Assembly: GCA_029204225.1 (NCBI GenBank)
Contig: CM055095.1
Coordinates: forward strand, 11,131,506 to 11,195,505
DNA: 64,000 nucleotides
DNA from: Diphasiastrum complanatum
Lineage: Eukaryota; Streptophyta; Lycopodiopsida; Lycopodiales; Lycopodiaceae
Direction: 5' to 3'
The notes below the pieces were generated by a model, which had not been told where the DNA came from, made no database searches, and worked only from the letters and a program-made list of their open reading frames with translations. The position numbers were made by a program, and so were the translations under genes. Shown one piece after another: positions 12,480-23,300 of this stretch (its first letter is position 1; each line of letters opens with the position of its first letter).

Positions 12480-13667
12480 CTGACACCTATTTGGCAGCAG
12501 GATCATGTTGTCCAATTCTGGGAACAACATGGAATATTTTAAAATATGGCAAGATGCTTTTGCAATAAGCTTGAACACTACTTACCTAAAGTATAGAGTT
12601 GGAAGTATTAGAAACAGGCGACCAGCTAGCATCTTGAGTGTGTGAGTCCAACATTGGGCCTTAGGCTAATAAGTGCCATGGAGCACAATTATTAAATAAA
12701 GTATTTTAAACTTAGCTTTTGTAAAGTTTCTAAGTCGGGAAACACAACTTGTCCTCAAGAAACACAAAGTGATCTTGACGGTCAAGATCATGATCCTGAT
12801 GGAGCTTCAGTATTCAATCAGAGTGAAGGGGGCTCACGTCTCAAATCTATAAGAGGGAGCCATTTACTTTATATTTGATCATCTTCTACTCTTCCTGATA
12901 AATCTCTGTCCTCTCTCTCTCTCACACACTCTCTCTCCCACTCTTCTCCCTTTCATCAACAATATCATGGAGTGATAATTAAGATCCACAAGTAGGTTTT
13001 CTTTTATCGTTCACCTCCCTTGAGAAGATCAACCTCTTGAGGAGAAGATCTAGATCTAAGGATGCCTATTGTGAATCCTTCCTCTATATTGCAGGGTATG
13101 TCCATAAAGCTGATCTACGTTTCCATCTTAGAGTCATAATCAAGGTCATGGTTTTGAGGGGTTGCTCAAGCTATGTCCTTTTCAAGCACCATCATGTGGG
13201 AAATCTATACATATCACTCATATTTCCTCATAAGTAGGGTCATCTCATGTGTGTGGTATTCAAAGATCAAGGTGGCAGTTCCTCGGGCTCTTTCTGGTCT
13301 GGGTGCTTCCATCCATAAGGTAGTTCGATATGGATCAAAGTTTCGTGATACATTGCATATGACAAAGATAGATAACATGTGACAATTCAAGGCTTGAATG
13401 TTTTTAGTGTTGATTAAATATGAGTGCTCGTCGACTATTTTTCTCATAGTGCTCAGGGGACCCAGGCACCTTGTTTGCTATGTGTCGTCTCCCAAGGTCC
13501 ATGTGTTTCAAGAGATGGCCTGGGCGGGGTGTTCTAGACAATGTTGTGACAAATTGATTCCTAGCTCGGGAGGTATGTTTCACCCCCCGTCGAGTATAAC
13601 AACGCCTATGTGTTTCAAGATGGTCAATGATTATATCATAAAATAGTATCATGAAAACCATCTCCCA
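12480..13667 (+). repeat. A-type LTR, left part
   Basis: It matches 7880-8215 at its start and the reverse complement of about 58610-59790 over its whole length, with many substitutions. A CT tract lies at 12910-12950. The LTR is interrupted at 13667 by a foldback element and resumes at 14842. Reading frames inside it (13037-13661) have no protein support. Confidence 0.6.
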
Positions 13668-14841
13668 TTAGGGCACTTTTTGGACTCAAAACGTGCCTCT
13701 TCCTTGCCTAAACATGTTTGCTAATTATGATTAATCAACTCATTAACTATCCAGTTCACCCTAGGTTTATGATGGTTTAACTCACATTTCAATAGGCTCT
13801 ACTTGAACCTAGTGTAATATAGCAAGGACAACATATTTTAATGTAGTCTAAAATTTCAAATCCAATATGAAGGCTTCATTTTTCAAAGCCTTCAAACACC
13901 GGCTTTTTTTAACTCAAAATGAAAAAAGGGGGCCCAATAACTCTTTGAGCCCGCATTTTAAAAACCAAATTCAAAAAGAAAATTGAGGGAGGGGAGATGG
14001 GGTACAACCCCCCCCCCCCTCTTGTCCTTTTTTTCCTCCTCGCCACATGAACCGCCCCCCCTCCCACACTCCGGACCACTGGGTCCATTGGACGCCCAGA
14101 GCCCGGGTGCGCATAGCTATGCCCCCCTCCCTCGGGCCACCCGCCTTTCGTACTGTCATGGGGGAGGGGGGTTTAGGTGGCAGATCATGCTCATAGCGTG
14201 CCTACCCTAGCCAGCGTCAAAACGTGGAAGGGTAGGCGCGCTATGAGCGAGATCTGCCACCTAAACCCCCCTCCCCCGAGACACTACGAAAGGCAGGTGG
14301 CCCGAGGGAGGGGGGCATACTTGTGTTCACCCGGGCTTTGGGCATCCAATGAACCCAGCGGTCTGGAGTGTGGGAAGGCGGGGGGGGGTTTCACGCCCAG
14401 CACGTCCCAAGGGGGGGGGGGGGCACGGTACAAGGATGAAAAGGACCAAGGGGGGGGGGGGGGGGGGGTTGTACCCCATCCCCCCTCCCTCAAATTTTTT
14501 TTTGAATTTGGTTTTCAAAATGGGGGCCCAAAGGGTTATTGGGCCCCCTTTTTTTTTCATTTTGAGTTAAAAAAAGCTAGTGTTTGAAGGCTTTGAAAAA
14601 TGAAGCTTATATTTTCATTTAATATTCAAATTTGAAACCCGTCATATTCAAATTTGAGGAAGTAGAGTTAGAGGAGGGTTAGAAGGTGGGTTAGAATTTG
14701 AAGATCTCATTTACACCATTGGATATGCCATGTCATATGGACCATTCCATCTCAGTTGTCACTCTCTTATTGGTCCACATGTCGTCATTACACTAATTAT
14801 AATTAGTGAAGAGGCCCTTTTTGAGTCCAAAAGGGTCCTAA
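13668..14841. mobile_element. Foldback element with long terminal inverted repeats
   Basis: The two arms, 13668-14208 and 14229-14841, are inverted copies around a loop of about 20 bases. Outer ends read TTAGGGCACTTTTTGGACTC on the left and, reverse-complemented, TTAGGACCCTTTTGGACTC on the right. Both arms carry matching C-rich or G-rich runs, TTTTTTTAACTCAAAATGAA words, and the CACCTAAACCCCCCTCCCCC block near the centre. A paralogous uninterrupted site exists at about 58597-58615 (minus), which shows this is an insertion with a short imperfect target duplication (TCCCAT / TCGAT). It has no coding capacity. Superfamily is not determined; the ends do not match CACTA. Confidence 0.75.
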
Positions 14842-14935
14842 ATCGATACCCAGCAGTTTGTGTTGTTTATGTAGCCCTTACTTTTCTCCCAATAAAGACA
14901 AGGTTCTAATCTTTCCTTGATAGGAAATCCCTAAA
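14842..14935 (+). repeat. A-type LTR, right part
   Basis: The LTR sequence continues after the foldback element (CCCAGCAGTTTGTGTTG, then TAGCCCTTACTTTTCTCCCA). It matches the reverse complement of 58330-58390 and 58580-58605. The other copy has about 190 extra bases between these two blocks. Confidence 0.55.
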
Positions 14936-15003
14936 AATTAACTATTCATGTGGACCTTGTTTTCATGCTGGAACAAATTTTTTTACTTAACATTGTTAAA
15001 TGT

Positions 15004-15335
15004 GCAGGTGTTTTTTCAGCCAGATCAACTAAAACAAGTGGTGGTATGTTGTTCAAGTAGAGCCATGCGCTAGACATGTATTTGAAAATGCATACATTGA
15101 GAATGAAATGGAGGACTTGAATATTGACAACACAAACATGGTTGATGCGTATATAGAAATTTCTCCAAGTTCTCTAAATATTATAGAAAATACTGTAAAT
15201 GAATCGAATGATTCTGACACAAACGACAATATTGAGAGAGGGTCCGATTACTATAGTGATGATGAAAATCATCTAAGCGGAGATGAGTTGCAAGATGTAT
15301 TGGCTGATGAATTTGAATCTTGTGATGATGAATAG
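15004..15335 (+). pseudogene. C-terminal tail of a CACTA (En/Spm) TnpD-like protein
   Basis: After an acceptor-like TGTGCAG at 15001-15007 the translation reads VFFQPDQLKQ and, one frame away, KWWYVVQVEP. This resembles the end of the DUF4216 region of plant CACTA proteins, where a QVFYV block is followed by W-x-VV-x-x-(K/E)P. The frame then runs open to 15335 through an acidic tail rich in Asp, Glu, Ser and Asn (DYYSDDENHLSGDELQD). A stop and frame change at 15030 separates the two blocks. The rest of the transposase is not adjacent. Confidence 0.45.
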
Positions 15336-15358
15336 ATTATATATATATATATATATAT
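15336..15358. repeat. AT microsatellite
   Basis: A run of alternating T and A directly follows the stop codon of the CACTA tail. Confidence 0.8.
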
Positions 15359-15874
15359 CACAATCATTTTTGTGATAAAATGATAATTTACGTAATTATT
15401 GCATCTTTATAATACATTCTTGCATTTTCCAAGTTTATCTTGATTTCAATCTACCAATCACTTCTGATTCATTTTAAATCAAATGCTTTCAATGCAATCT
15501 ATATCTTATTAAAGATCTAGCAAAAATTGATTGACCAAAGAAAACAATTATTGAGCATACATTGATGATTTATAGTCGCTTAAAAAACATTTTTCTTTTG
15601 AAACATCTGCATTATACTTAAGAAATCTATTAAAGCAATATCTTCATATCTTCACTCTAGTCGATGCACAATATTGATTTCGTTAGAGCACAATGATTTG
15701 ACACAATGATCATTTGATTTTTAATTCACAATCATGATCACATAATAATCATTTTATTATTAGTCCACACTCATTTAAAGCCTAAAAAAATTTCATGTAC
15801 TTTTAAATTAATCATAGGGTTGTTTGTTTATCAAAATATTGTTCAAATAGTTTTAAAAAAAATTACAATAAATA

Positions 15875-16236
15875 TATATTGCCACGCGTGGCAATATAAA
15901 ATTACAATTCTTTGGATTTTTTCTCTAGAATTTGCCATGCGTGGCAAATCTCCAAAATAAATGAATATCAGTTGTCAGGTGAGAGGCAGTTAAATAACAG
16001 CCTTGTGTGGCACTTCCACGCGTGGCTTTACCACGCCTCACAATGTTGGTGCTCGTTTTTTTGAATTTTGGTTTAAAAAAATTTGTAGAGCCATGAGAAA
16101 CCTCCAGGCTGGATTTGACCGGCAGGGTGTCGGAATTTTTTTTGGCATAGATGTACCACGCGTGGCAGAGCCACGCAAAGAAAAATGTGAAAATTTTGAT
16201 TAAGTATCGGGTTCGCGTGGCAACGTCGCGTGGCAA
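15875..16236. promoter_or_regulatory. Cluster of CCACGCGTGG palindromes
   Basis: Perfect CCACGCGTGG occurs at 15882, 16016 and 16156. The first lies inside a 24-base perfect palindrome (15875-15898). Variants include TTTGCCATGCGTGGCAAA at 15931 and half sites CGCGTGGCAA near 16214 and 16227. The same word recurs at 63881. These resemble G-box or bZIP-type sites or transposon subterminal motifs; no function is shown. Confidence 0.55.
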
Positions 16237-16338
16237 AACGCCCATATGCGTAGTTGTGGAAGAGCTTCAAGCCAAACAAAATTCGGTGTTGAAGGTTCAT
16301 AGTCAACCATAGAGTAGTCAAGAGGGGGTAGTGCAAGG

Positions 16339-16551
16339 GTGAAGCACCAAAGGACAATGATGGGCAGGGAGGTAACAAACTTATACAAAATTTTGAAACC
16401 ATGGATATTCCTACATAACATTGAGCATGCCTGGAATGTTGATTATCTTTTCTTGCCAAGGACGAGGGATATCACAACAGAAGAATGGGATGAGCATTGG
16501 GACCTGAGCGAGTTATACGAATTCTGGATGGAATCAAACCTGAAGACCTAG
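16339..16551 (+). CDS. Short unknown reading frame
   Basis: A 70-codon frame ends in a protein-like stretch rich in Trp and acidic residues (TTEEWDEHWDLSELYEFW). No splice partner or family was recognised. It could be a transposon gene fragment, and it could also be chance. Confidence 0.2.
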   Translation: MKHQRTMMGREVTNLYKILKPWIFLHNIEHAWNVDYLFLPRTRDITTEEWDEHWDLSELYEFWMESNLKT

Positions 16552-16559
16552 GCGATTTT

Positions 16560-17080
16560 AGCACCACTTCCAGGTACATTCCATGCCACCTTCCTCCAAG
16601 TTGGCTTGACCCGTCCCTTCCTCACCATCCTGCTATCCAAGCCGATCGCGAAAGCATCACCTGCTCCTCCTAGCTCCTAGCAGTGTTGCTCGTTCTCCTT
16701 GGCTATGTGCCACCTGACACCATGCCAACGCAAACTCATCCATGAGTTGCCACTCATGGTATCCCGTGACTACTGTGTCCTTGATCGTACTGAGGTATAT
16801 GGCTTTGAGTGACTTCCTCTAGGCTTTATGATCTCAGCACCTGTGGATCTGAACCATACAGGTTCCAACACCTATGCCAAGCCTATACTCTTGCAAATAC
16901 AGCGAACTGCATGAAAGCTAAAGATAGCTTATCCATGCCGGTGATGGTAGATGCCTACCCATCGATGCCAATGCCAATGACTTACCCCCTACTGTAATGT
17001 ACTCCCAAATGAGCAAACCATGAAGTCCTCGCCATCAGTGAGCCTGGGCAAAATCCCTCTCTCTCTTTGGACAATTTTTA
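16560..17080. other. No gene recognised
   Basis: No supported coding signal was seen between the short frame and the minisatellite. Confidence 0.4.
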
Positions 17081-17084
17081 TTTG

Positions 17085-17375
17085 GGAAAATCACGAGATT
17101 TGGCTTTACAATTTTTGCTTTGGGAAAATGCGATTTGGGGAAGATTAGATAGGGCTTTTTAAGTTCTCCTTTTAGGAAAATGAGATTTAGACAAAACCAG
17201 ATTGGACTTTACGTTATGCTCCCCCAAAACGTGGTTTGAAAAAAAAAATGAGATAGGGCCTTGGAATTAAAAAACGAGATAGGGCTTTGGTAAAAATGGA
17301 AAAAAGAGGGCTCTTGGAAAAACGAGATAGGGTTTTGGGAAAAAAGAACGAGAGAGGGCTTTTGGAAAAACGAGA
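17085..17375. repeat. Degenerate minisatellite, 22-28 bp units
   Basis: About nine to ten units follow a consensus close to GGAAAAACGAGATAGGGCTTT. The right-hand units (17250-17375) are best conserved and the left ones more decayed. Two longer related copies of GAAGAGCAAGGGAGCGCAAG follow at 17418-17500. Confidence 0.6.
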
Positions 17376-17559
17376 TAGAATGCCATCTTTGTGTGTTTGT
17401 CATGGCTTGTTGATCCGTGTGAAGAGCAGGGAGCGCAAGGGAGTAGCGTTGGAAAATTTTTCGTGTGAAGAGCAAGGGAGCGCAAGGAGAGCAAGGGAGT
17501 AGCTCTAACGTTCATAGCATGAAGAAGTCCGTTAGTAAAGGAGAGCAAGATGGCAGCAA

Positions 17560-18660
17560 GCAAATTTTTGATATGGTTCATGGAGCAGCAAACATTCAGT
17601 GGATGCAATTAGACTCCTTTCAATGTAGAAATCTTTCTGATTTTCTCCATAATTCTTGTAAATTTCTAATACATAGTTGAAACTTTATCCCCATTACCCA
17701 ATATCAAGTGCAATCCATTCAATATGTTGATGTCAATCATATGCCAATATGACAATACACACACAATACTATTTTAGCACATATCATACAGTTTAAAATA
17801 AATAAATAGTACATGCATATTTTATGATCAATGTTTTTGAATGTACTAGACCAAATTAATTCACTCATTCATCGTAGAATATTACCTTCATGCACCCACT
17901 TGTGAAATCTCATTTTGTATTTGTTATATGGTGTCCTTCCTATACAAATTCAACTATTTATCCATTACTCTTGAATTATATTGTAGCATTGTTTGTGAAT
18001 AATTTTTGTCATGAATTGACTAGAACTTTCTTTATAGCAACTACATCGTGAGGACTTTCACCTTGTACATGATAGTCATGGAGGAGTTAGATGTGTAGAG
18101 CAAAGTAAAAACTTAGGGACAAAGAATTGAGAGTTATGTATGAGCCATCCTTTAGCCATGTCACCTTCAAGCCTCATTAGAGTTTTTTCTAGTCAGTAAT
18201 GTGCTATAAAAAAAATTATGTATATTATTGATGGTCAATATTATACTTTGTAGCATGGCACTTGTGATGTCCCACAATATATATGAAATGTGTTAATTCT
18301 TATATATGTGACTTCACCTAACTATATAATAATATCATATAGAGAAAACACATATTATTCATGATGAATACTATCACTTGTATGCAAAGGACCAACATCG
18401 GCAATCTCTTCGATTAAGTGCACTTGTGTGTCTAAGATTGAGATTGCAAGATCTCTTTTCAACTATATACATGATATTGCAATCTAGTTAATATCTTTCA
18501 AGTTCATATCGAATTCACAAATGTTTTTAAAAGACATCCATTGGCAAATAATTCAAGGTCTAAACTATTTACATTTTCTTATTTAAAGCTAGTACAAATA
18601 TCCAAAATGTTACAATTAGAGGCATGGATATGTTGTGATGTACCAGAAAGTCCTTTTTTA
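17560..18660. other. AT-rich region without recognised genes
   Basis: No coding, RNA or repeat structure was recognised on either strand. Confidence 0.4.
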
Positions 18661-18710
18661 CAGTGAGTTTATTCATACATTATATGTGACTCTATGTAGC
18701 AAGATATTTA

Positions 18711-19290
18711 TGTTGGAAAGAGAAAATGCAATAACGAGAAGTCGAAGGTTGTGACGACTTATCGAGTGCAGCGGAATGGGGCCTTCTTTCCTAATGCATG
18801 ACTACGCCTATCAATATTGAACAAAACATAATGACTGAAGTCACGTTCAACCTTATAGTGACCAACTTTGAAATCGTTACCACTACACTGAATTTATAAC
18901 CATAAAATGAAGTATTGAATTAGCAGAGAAAACTATAAGAGATTATTACTTACAAAACAATCACATAGATGCATACATTCTGACATAATACTAAATGCAA
19001 TAAAAGGAGTAGATTGATTCAGCATGTAGCATGTACAAAATCAGATGATGATAACCGCGTACTTCAAGCTATCTCTGAGTAGATGAAAAACTTTGTCTAA
19101 TTGTGCTTTCGCTGATAAGTAGTAAGCGAGCGTAACAATACTAAGCTCTAAGCTAATAGAAACGAAGCTAGAAAAAGAGCATAATAGATAACCTATGAAA
19201 ATGTTTGATGATCAACTATTTATACTAAGCAATTAATGCACGTCCAGTAGGCCAATTATTAGGTCACAAATTGCAATAGCCAGTTGGCCA
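18711..19290 (-). repeat. LTR of copia family B (3' LTR)
   Basis: On the minus strand this ends in CCAACA and matches 31-612. Its TATA-like TATAAATAG lies near 19215. It is followed leftward by the same flank sequence (TTGCTACATAGAGTCAC) that follows the LTR tail at 907. Confidence 0.6.
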
Positions 19291-19309
19291 TAATGAGCTG
19301 GCATCCATC

Positions 19310-19446
19310 CAGTTAGGACTTCCAAAAAATCTTCGACTTTTGTTGTTGGTGTATATTGATTTAGACTGGTATCTGAATGTAAGTTTCTTAACCAAACTGC
19401 TTTCTTTGTAGCTTGAGAGGCTGCGATATACTTTGACTTAGTGGAA
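19310..19446 (-). pseudogene. Copia RNase H fragment of family B
   Basis: The minus strand encodes KSKYIAASQATKKAVWLRNL, the typical C-terminal RNase H block of plant copia elements (usually AEYIAASQA-x-KEAVWLR). It sits directly before the 3' LTR, as expected. The rest of gag-pol is gone. Confidence 0.7.
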
Positions 19447-19712
19447 GCAAAACAATCACATAGACATATACATTTTGACGTAATACTGAATGCAATAAAA
19501 GGAGTAGATTGATTCAACATGTAGCATGTACAAAATCAGATGATGATGAACACAAGATAATTGCGGATAGAAATCGCATATTGTAAGCTATCTCTAAGTA
19601 ATTGTAAAACTCTGTCTGATTGCACTTCTGCTAATAAGTAGTAAGTGTGAGTAATGAAGCTAGGAAAAATGCATAATAGAAAACTTATGAAAATGTTTGA
19701 TGACCAGCTATT
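19447..19712 (-). repeat. Partial 5' LTR of family B, broken by element C
   Basis: It matches 18957-19215 and stops exactly where element C begins. The remaining U3 part is not found on the other side of element C. Confidence 0.6.
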
Positions 19713-20365
19713 TGTGAAAAACTCAGATCCAAAAGATGCTAAAGTTTCATAAAGATCTTGGCCATGGAAGTTATGCACATCTAGATTGAAAAAATGATAG
19801 AAATTGTGATGTTAAGCATACTAAACATCAACTAAACATCAAAATCTGATCATAAGCTTCCACAAACAGAAACTTGCTGTCCCTGTCCGTACTTCAGAGC
19901 CTACAACCTGCATTTCACACGTGTGAAGCCATAGCAACAAAGAAATCACAATTCTAGTGGCTAGAATGCAAGATATGAACAAAAAAGTGAGAGAGAAGAA
20001 GATGGACCTTCAAAGAGCATAACATTCATTCAATAGAATGAAAATGAGATATGTACATACTCGTGGAGATGGCTATTTATAGCAGCCATAGTGCCTCTTG
20101 GCCACTTGTCTTATGATAGGCTAAAATTGGGGTCCAATAGGATTCACCCATATACCTAGAAATTTGGTCAAATAGGAATGCACCAAATTATGAGCCAATA
20201 GAAGAGCTCCACACTCGACCTCCTCTAATTAATGTGACCTCAAAAGTAGTGTACACATACTTTGGGCCTCTACATACATGTATGAACCTATCTCTAACTT
20301 TTATTTGGCCATAGGCCTACAAAATCTCAAGTTAGGAAAATACTACTAGTTGACAATTTTTCACA
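19713..20365 (-). repeat. 3' LTR of element C
   Basis: The 653-bp LTR carries a TATA-like CTATAAATAG (minus, about 20073-20082). The stop codon of the polyprotein is formed by the first bases of this LTR. Confidence 0.93.
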
Positions 20366-23300
20366 CTCCCTCTTCAACTAGTTTTAGCATAGATTTAGAA
20401 AGTACACCAAGACTTGTTCTATGCTTGAAAAATAAGTCCTTTCCCAATGCTTTGGTAAAGATATCAGCCACACATTCCTTTGATGGGACATGTTCAAGCT
20501 TGATCTCTTTTGCCAACACTTGTTCTCTCACAAAATGGTAAGCCACCTCGATATGTTTGCTCCTTGCATGGAAAACCGGATTGCTTGCTAGACTTTGGGC
20601 TGAAAGGTTGTCACAAAAGATGATTGGACTCTCTGAAAAATCCAGCAAATGAAGCTCCATAATCATCCTCTTGATCCACACCATCTCCTTTGTGCATGAT
20701 GTCAAAGCTTTGTACTCGGCCTCACTAGAAGAAAGTGATATAGTTGCTTGTTTCTTCGACATCCATGAGATAGCTCCATCACCTATGAAAATAGCATGTG
20801 CATTTATGGATTTTCTATCCATAAGGTCTCCTGCAAAATCTGAATCTGAAAAACCAAATAAGTTAGGTGATGAGCCTCTATAAACAATGCCAAAATCTTT
20901 TGTTCCCGAGATGTATCTCAAGATCCTCTTTCCTAGTTTCCAATGTTCTATGCTAGGATCTTGCATGAATTGGCTTAATCTACCAACACAATAAGATAAA
21001 TCAGGTCTTGTGATGGTTAGATATATAAGAGAACCTATTAGCTTCCTATAGAGAGTAATGTCCTCGAAGGATCTTTCATTACCTCTTATAGTTAGCTTTA
21101 CATGTGATTCCATAGGTGTATCAATAGGATTTGCATCTACCATATGAAATCTATTGAGAATAGAAATAGCATACTTCTCTTGTGAAATAAAAGTGATTTG
21201 AGAAGTTCTAATTACTTCTATTCCTAAGATATAGCTCAAAAGACCAAGATCATGCACTTCAAATTCCTTTTTTAGTGCTTTCTTGATATCTTCTATATCT
21301 TCCTTGTTCCCTCCACTTAAAATAATGTCATCCACATAAATTAGAAGGATTGTAACATCATTAGCACTAATTCTAAAGTAAAGTGAATGATCATACTCAC
21401 TCATAGTGAAGTTTTGAGAAAGTAGAAAAGAGTTAAGACTAGCATACCAACTCCTTGGTGCTTGCTTAAGACCATACAAACTTTTTTGTAGAAAACACAC
21501 ATGATTAGGCTTGCTATGAGAAACATAGCTCTCGGGTTGCTCCATGTAGACTTCCTCTTCAAGATCACCATTCAAGAAAGCATTAGAAATGTCTAATTGC
21601 CAAAGATCCCATCCATAAAGAGTTGCAAGGGAAATGATTACTCTTATGCTCACCATCTTTGCCACGGGTGCAAAGGTTTCCTCATAGTCAATGCCATGCT
21701 CTTGAGCATAACCTTTAGCCACCAACCTTGCCTTCAACTTGTTGATAGATCCATCTTGATTTGTCTTTACCTTGAAGATCCATTTGCATCCAATTGCACT
21801 TTTGCCCTTTGGAAGCTCCACCAATCTCCATGTGTTGTTCTTCATAAGTGCTTCAAACTCAAGATCCATTGCTTGGATCCATTCCTCTTCTTGCCTTGCT
21901 TCATCTACACATGAAGGTACATCAAAAGAAGTTAGGAAAGCATAGTTGGATCCATCCACCACTTGCTTACCTTTGCCATCATAAGTGAGCCTTGAGGGTT
22001 TCACTTTATGCCTTGGAGTTCTCCTTGGAATTTGACTTGAAGAGGCTTCTTCAACATCCACATCCAATGTGTCATCAACTCCATTGTCATCAAGCACATT
22101 AGTTGCAACAACACCATCATCACTTGAAACAACTTTTGGAATGTTACCTTCATCAAAAATGACATCCCTACTTGTGAACACTTTCTTGATTGAAGGAACA
22201 TAAATCCTATATGCTTTGCTTACTTCACTATAACCAACAAAAATGCCCTTTCTTGAAGATGGATCCTCCTTAGTTCTATCATCAAGAGTAATGTTGAAGT
22301 AGCAAATGCATCCAAAAGTTCTTAGAAACTTGACATTAGGCTTCGTACCAAACAAAGCTTCAAAAGGGGTTTTTCCTTCCAATACAACACTTGGCCATCT
22401 ATTGCATAAGAAATTTGCACACAACAAAGCATCACTCCAAAAAGGTTTAGGAAGATTAGCATTCAATCTCATTGCCTTTGCACTCTCACACAAGGTTCTA
22501 TTCTTCCTCTCGGCCACTCCATTTTGTTGTGGTGTTCTTGGACATGTGTACTCCCTCTTGATCCCATGCTCATCGCAAAAGGCTTTGAATTTGTTAGAAA
22601 TGTATTCACCACCATTGTCGCTCCTCAAGCATTTGATTTTGGTTGTAAATTGAGTCTCAATAGCAACTTTGAACTTGACAAACACATCAAACACCTCATC
22701 CTTGCTCTTTAGTAGATAAACCCAACAAAATCTACTAAAATCATCAATGAAAGTTACATACATCTTAGCACCTCCATTGCTAATTGTAGTAACACCATGA
22801 ATATCCGAATGCAAGAGAGAAAAAGGCATCTTAGATCTAGATATAGATCTAGTATATGGCAATCTATGTGATTTAGACAAAGCACATTCTTCACAAACAT
22901 GATTCAAGCAAGTAAGAGACTTGGGAAGTCCCCTTACTACCTCCTTTTTGGCTATTACCTCCAAGGCCTTGTAGTTGAGATGTCCCATCCTTTTATGCCA
23001 TACCTCTTGAATTGACATTTGTTCATTTGCCATGCATCCAACTTGGTTAGCAACAACACATGCATCAAGCTTGAACAATTTCCCTTGCCTTTTCCCTTTT
23101 GCAATGATACTACACCCCTTTTTGATCAAGCAAGCATCACCATCAAACTCAACTTTGAATCCTTTGTCAAGCATTTGGCTTACACTAAGTAAGTTCTTGG
23201 TAATGGATGGAATGAGCAAAACATCTTTCAATTCTATATTCCTATTTGTAGAAAGTGAAATAGGAATTGTGCCAATCCCCTTGATTGCACACTCACCATC

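Noticed and set aside
13971-14587. Gly/Pro-rich frames on both strands
   Set aside because: They read through G- and C-runs of the foldback element arms and mirror each other because of the inverted repeat.
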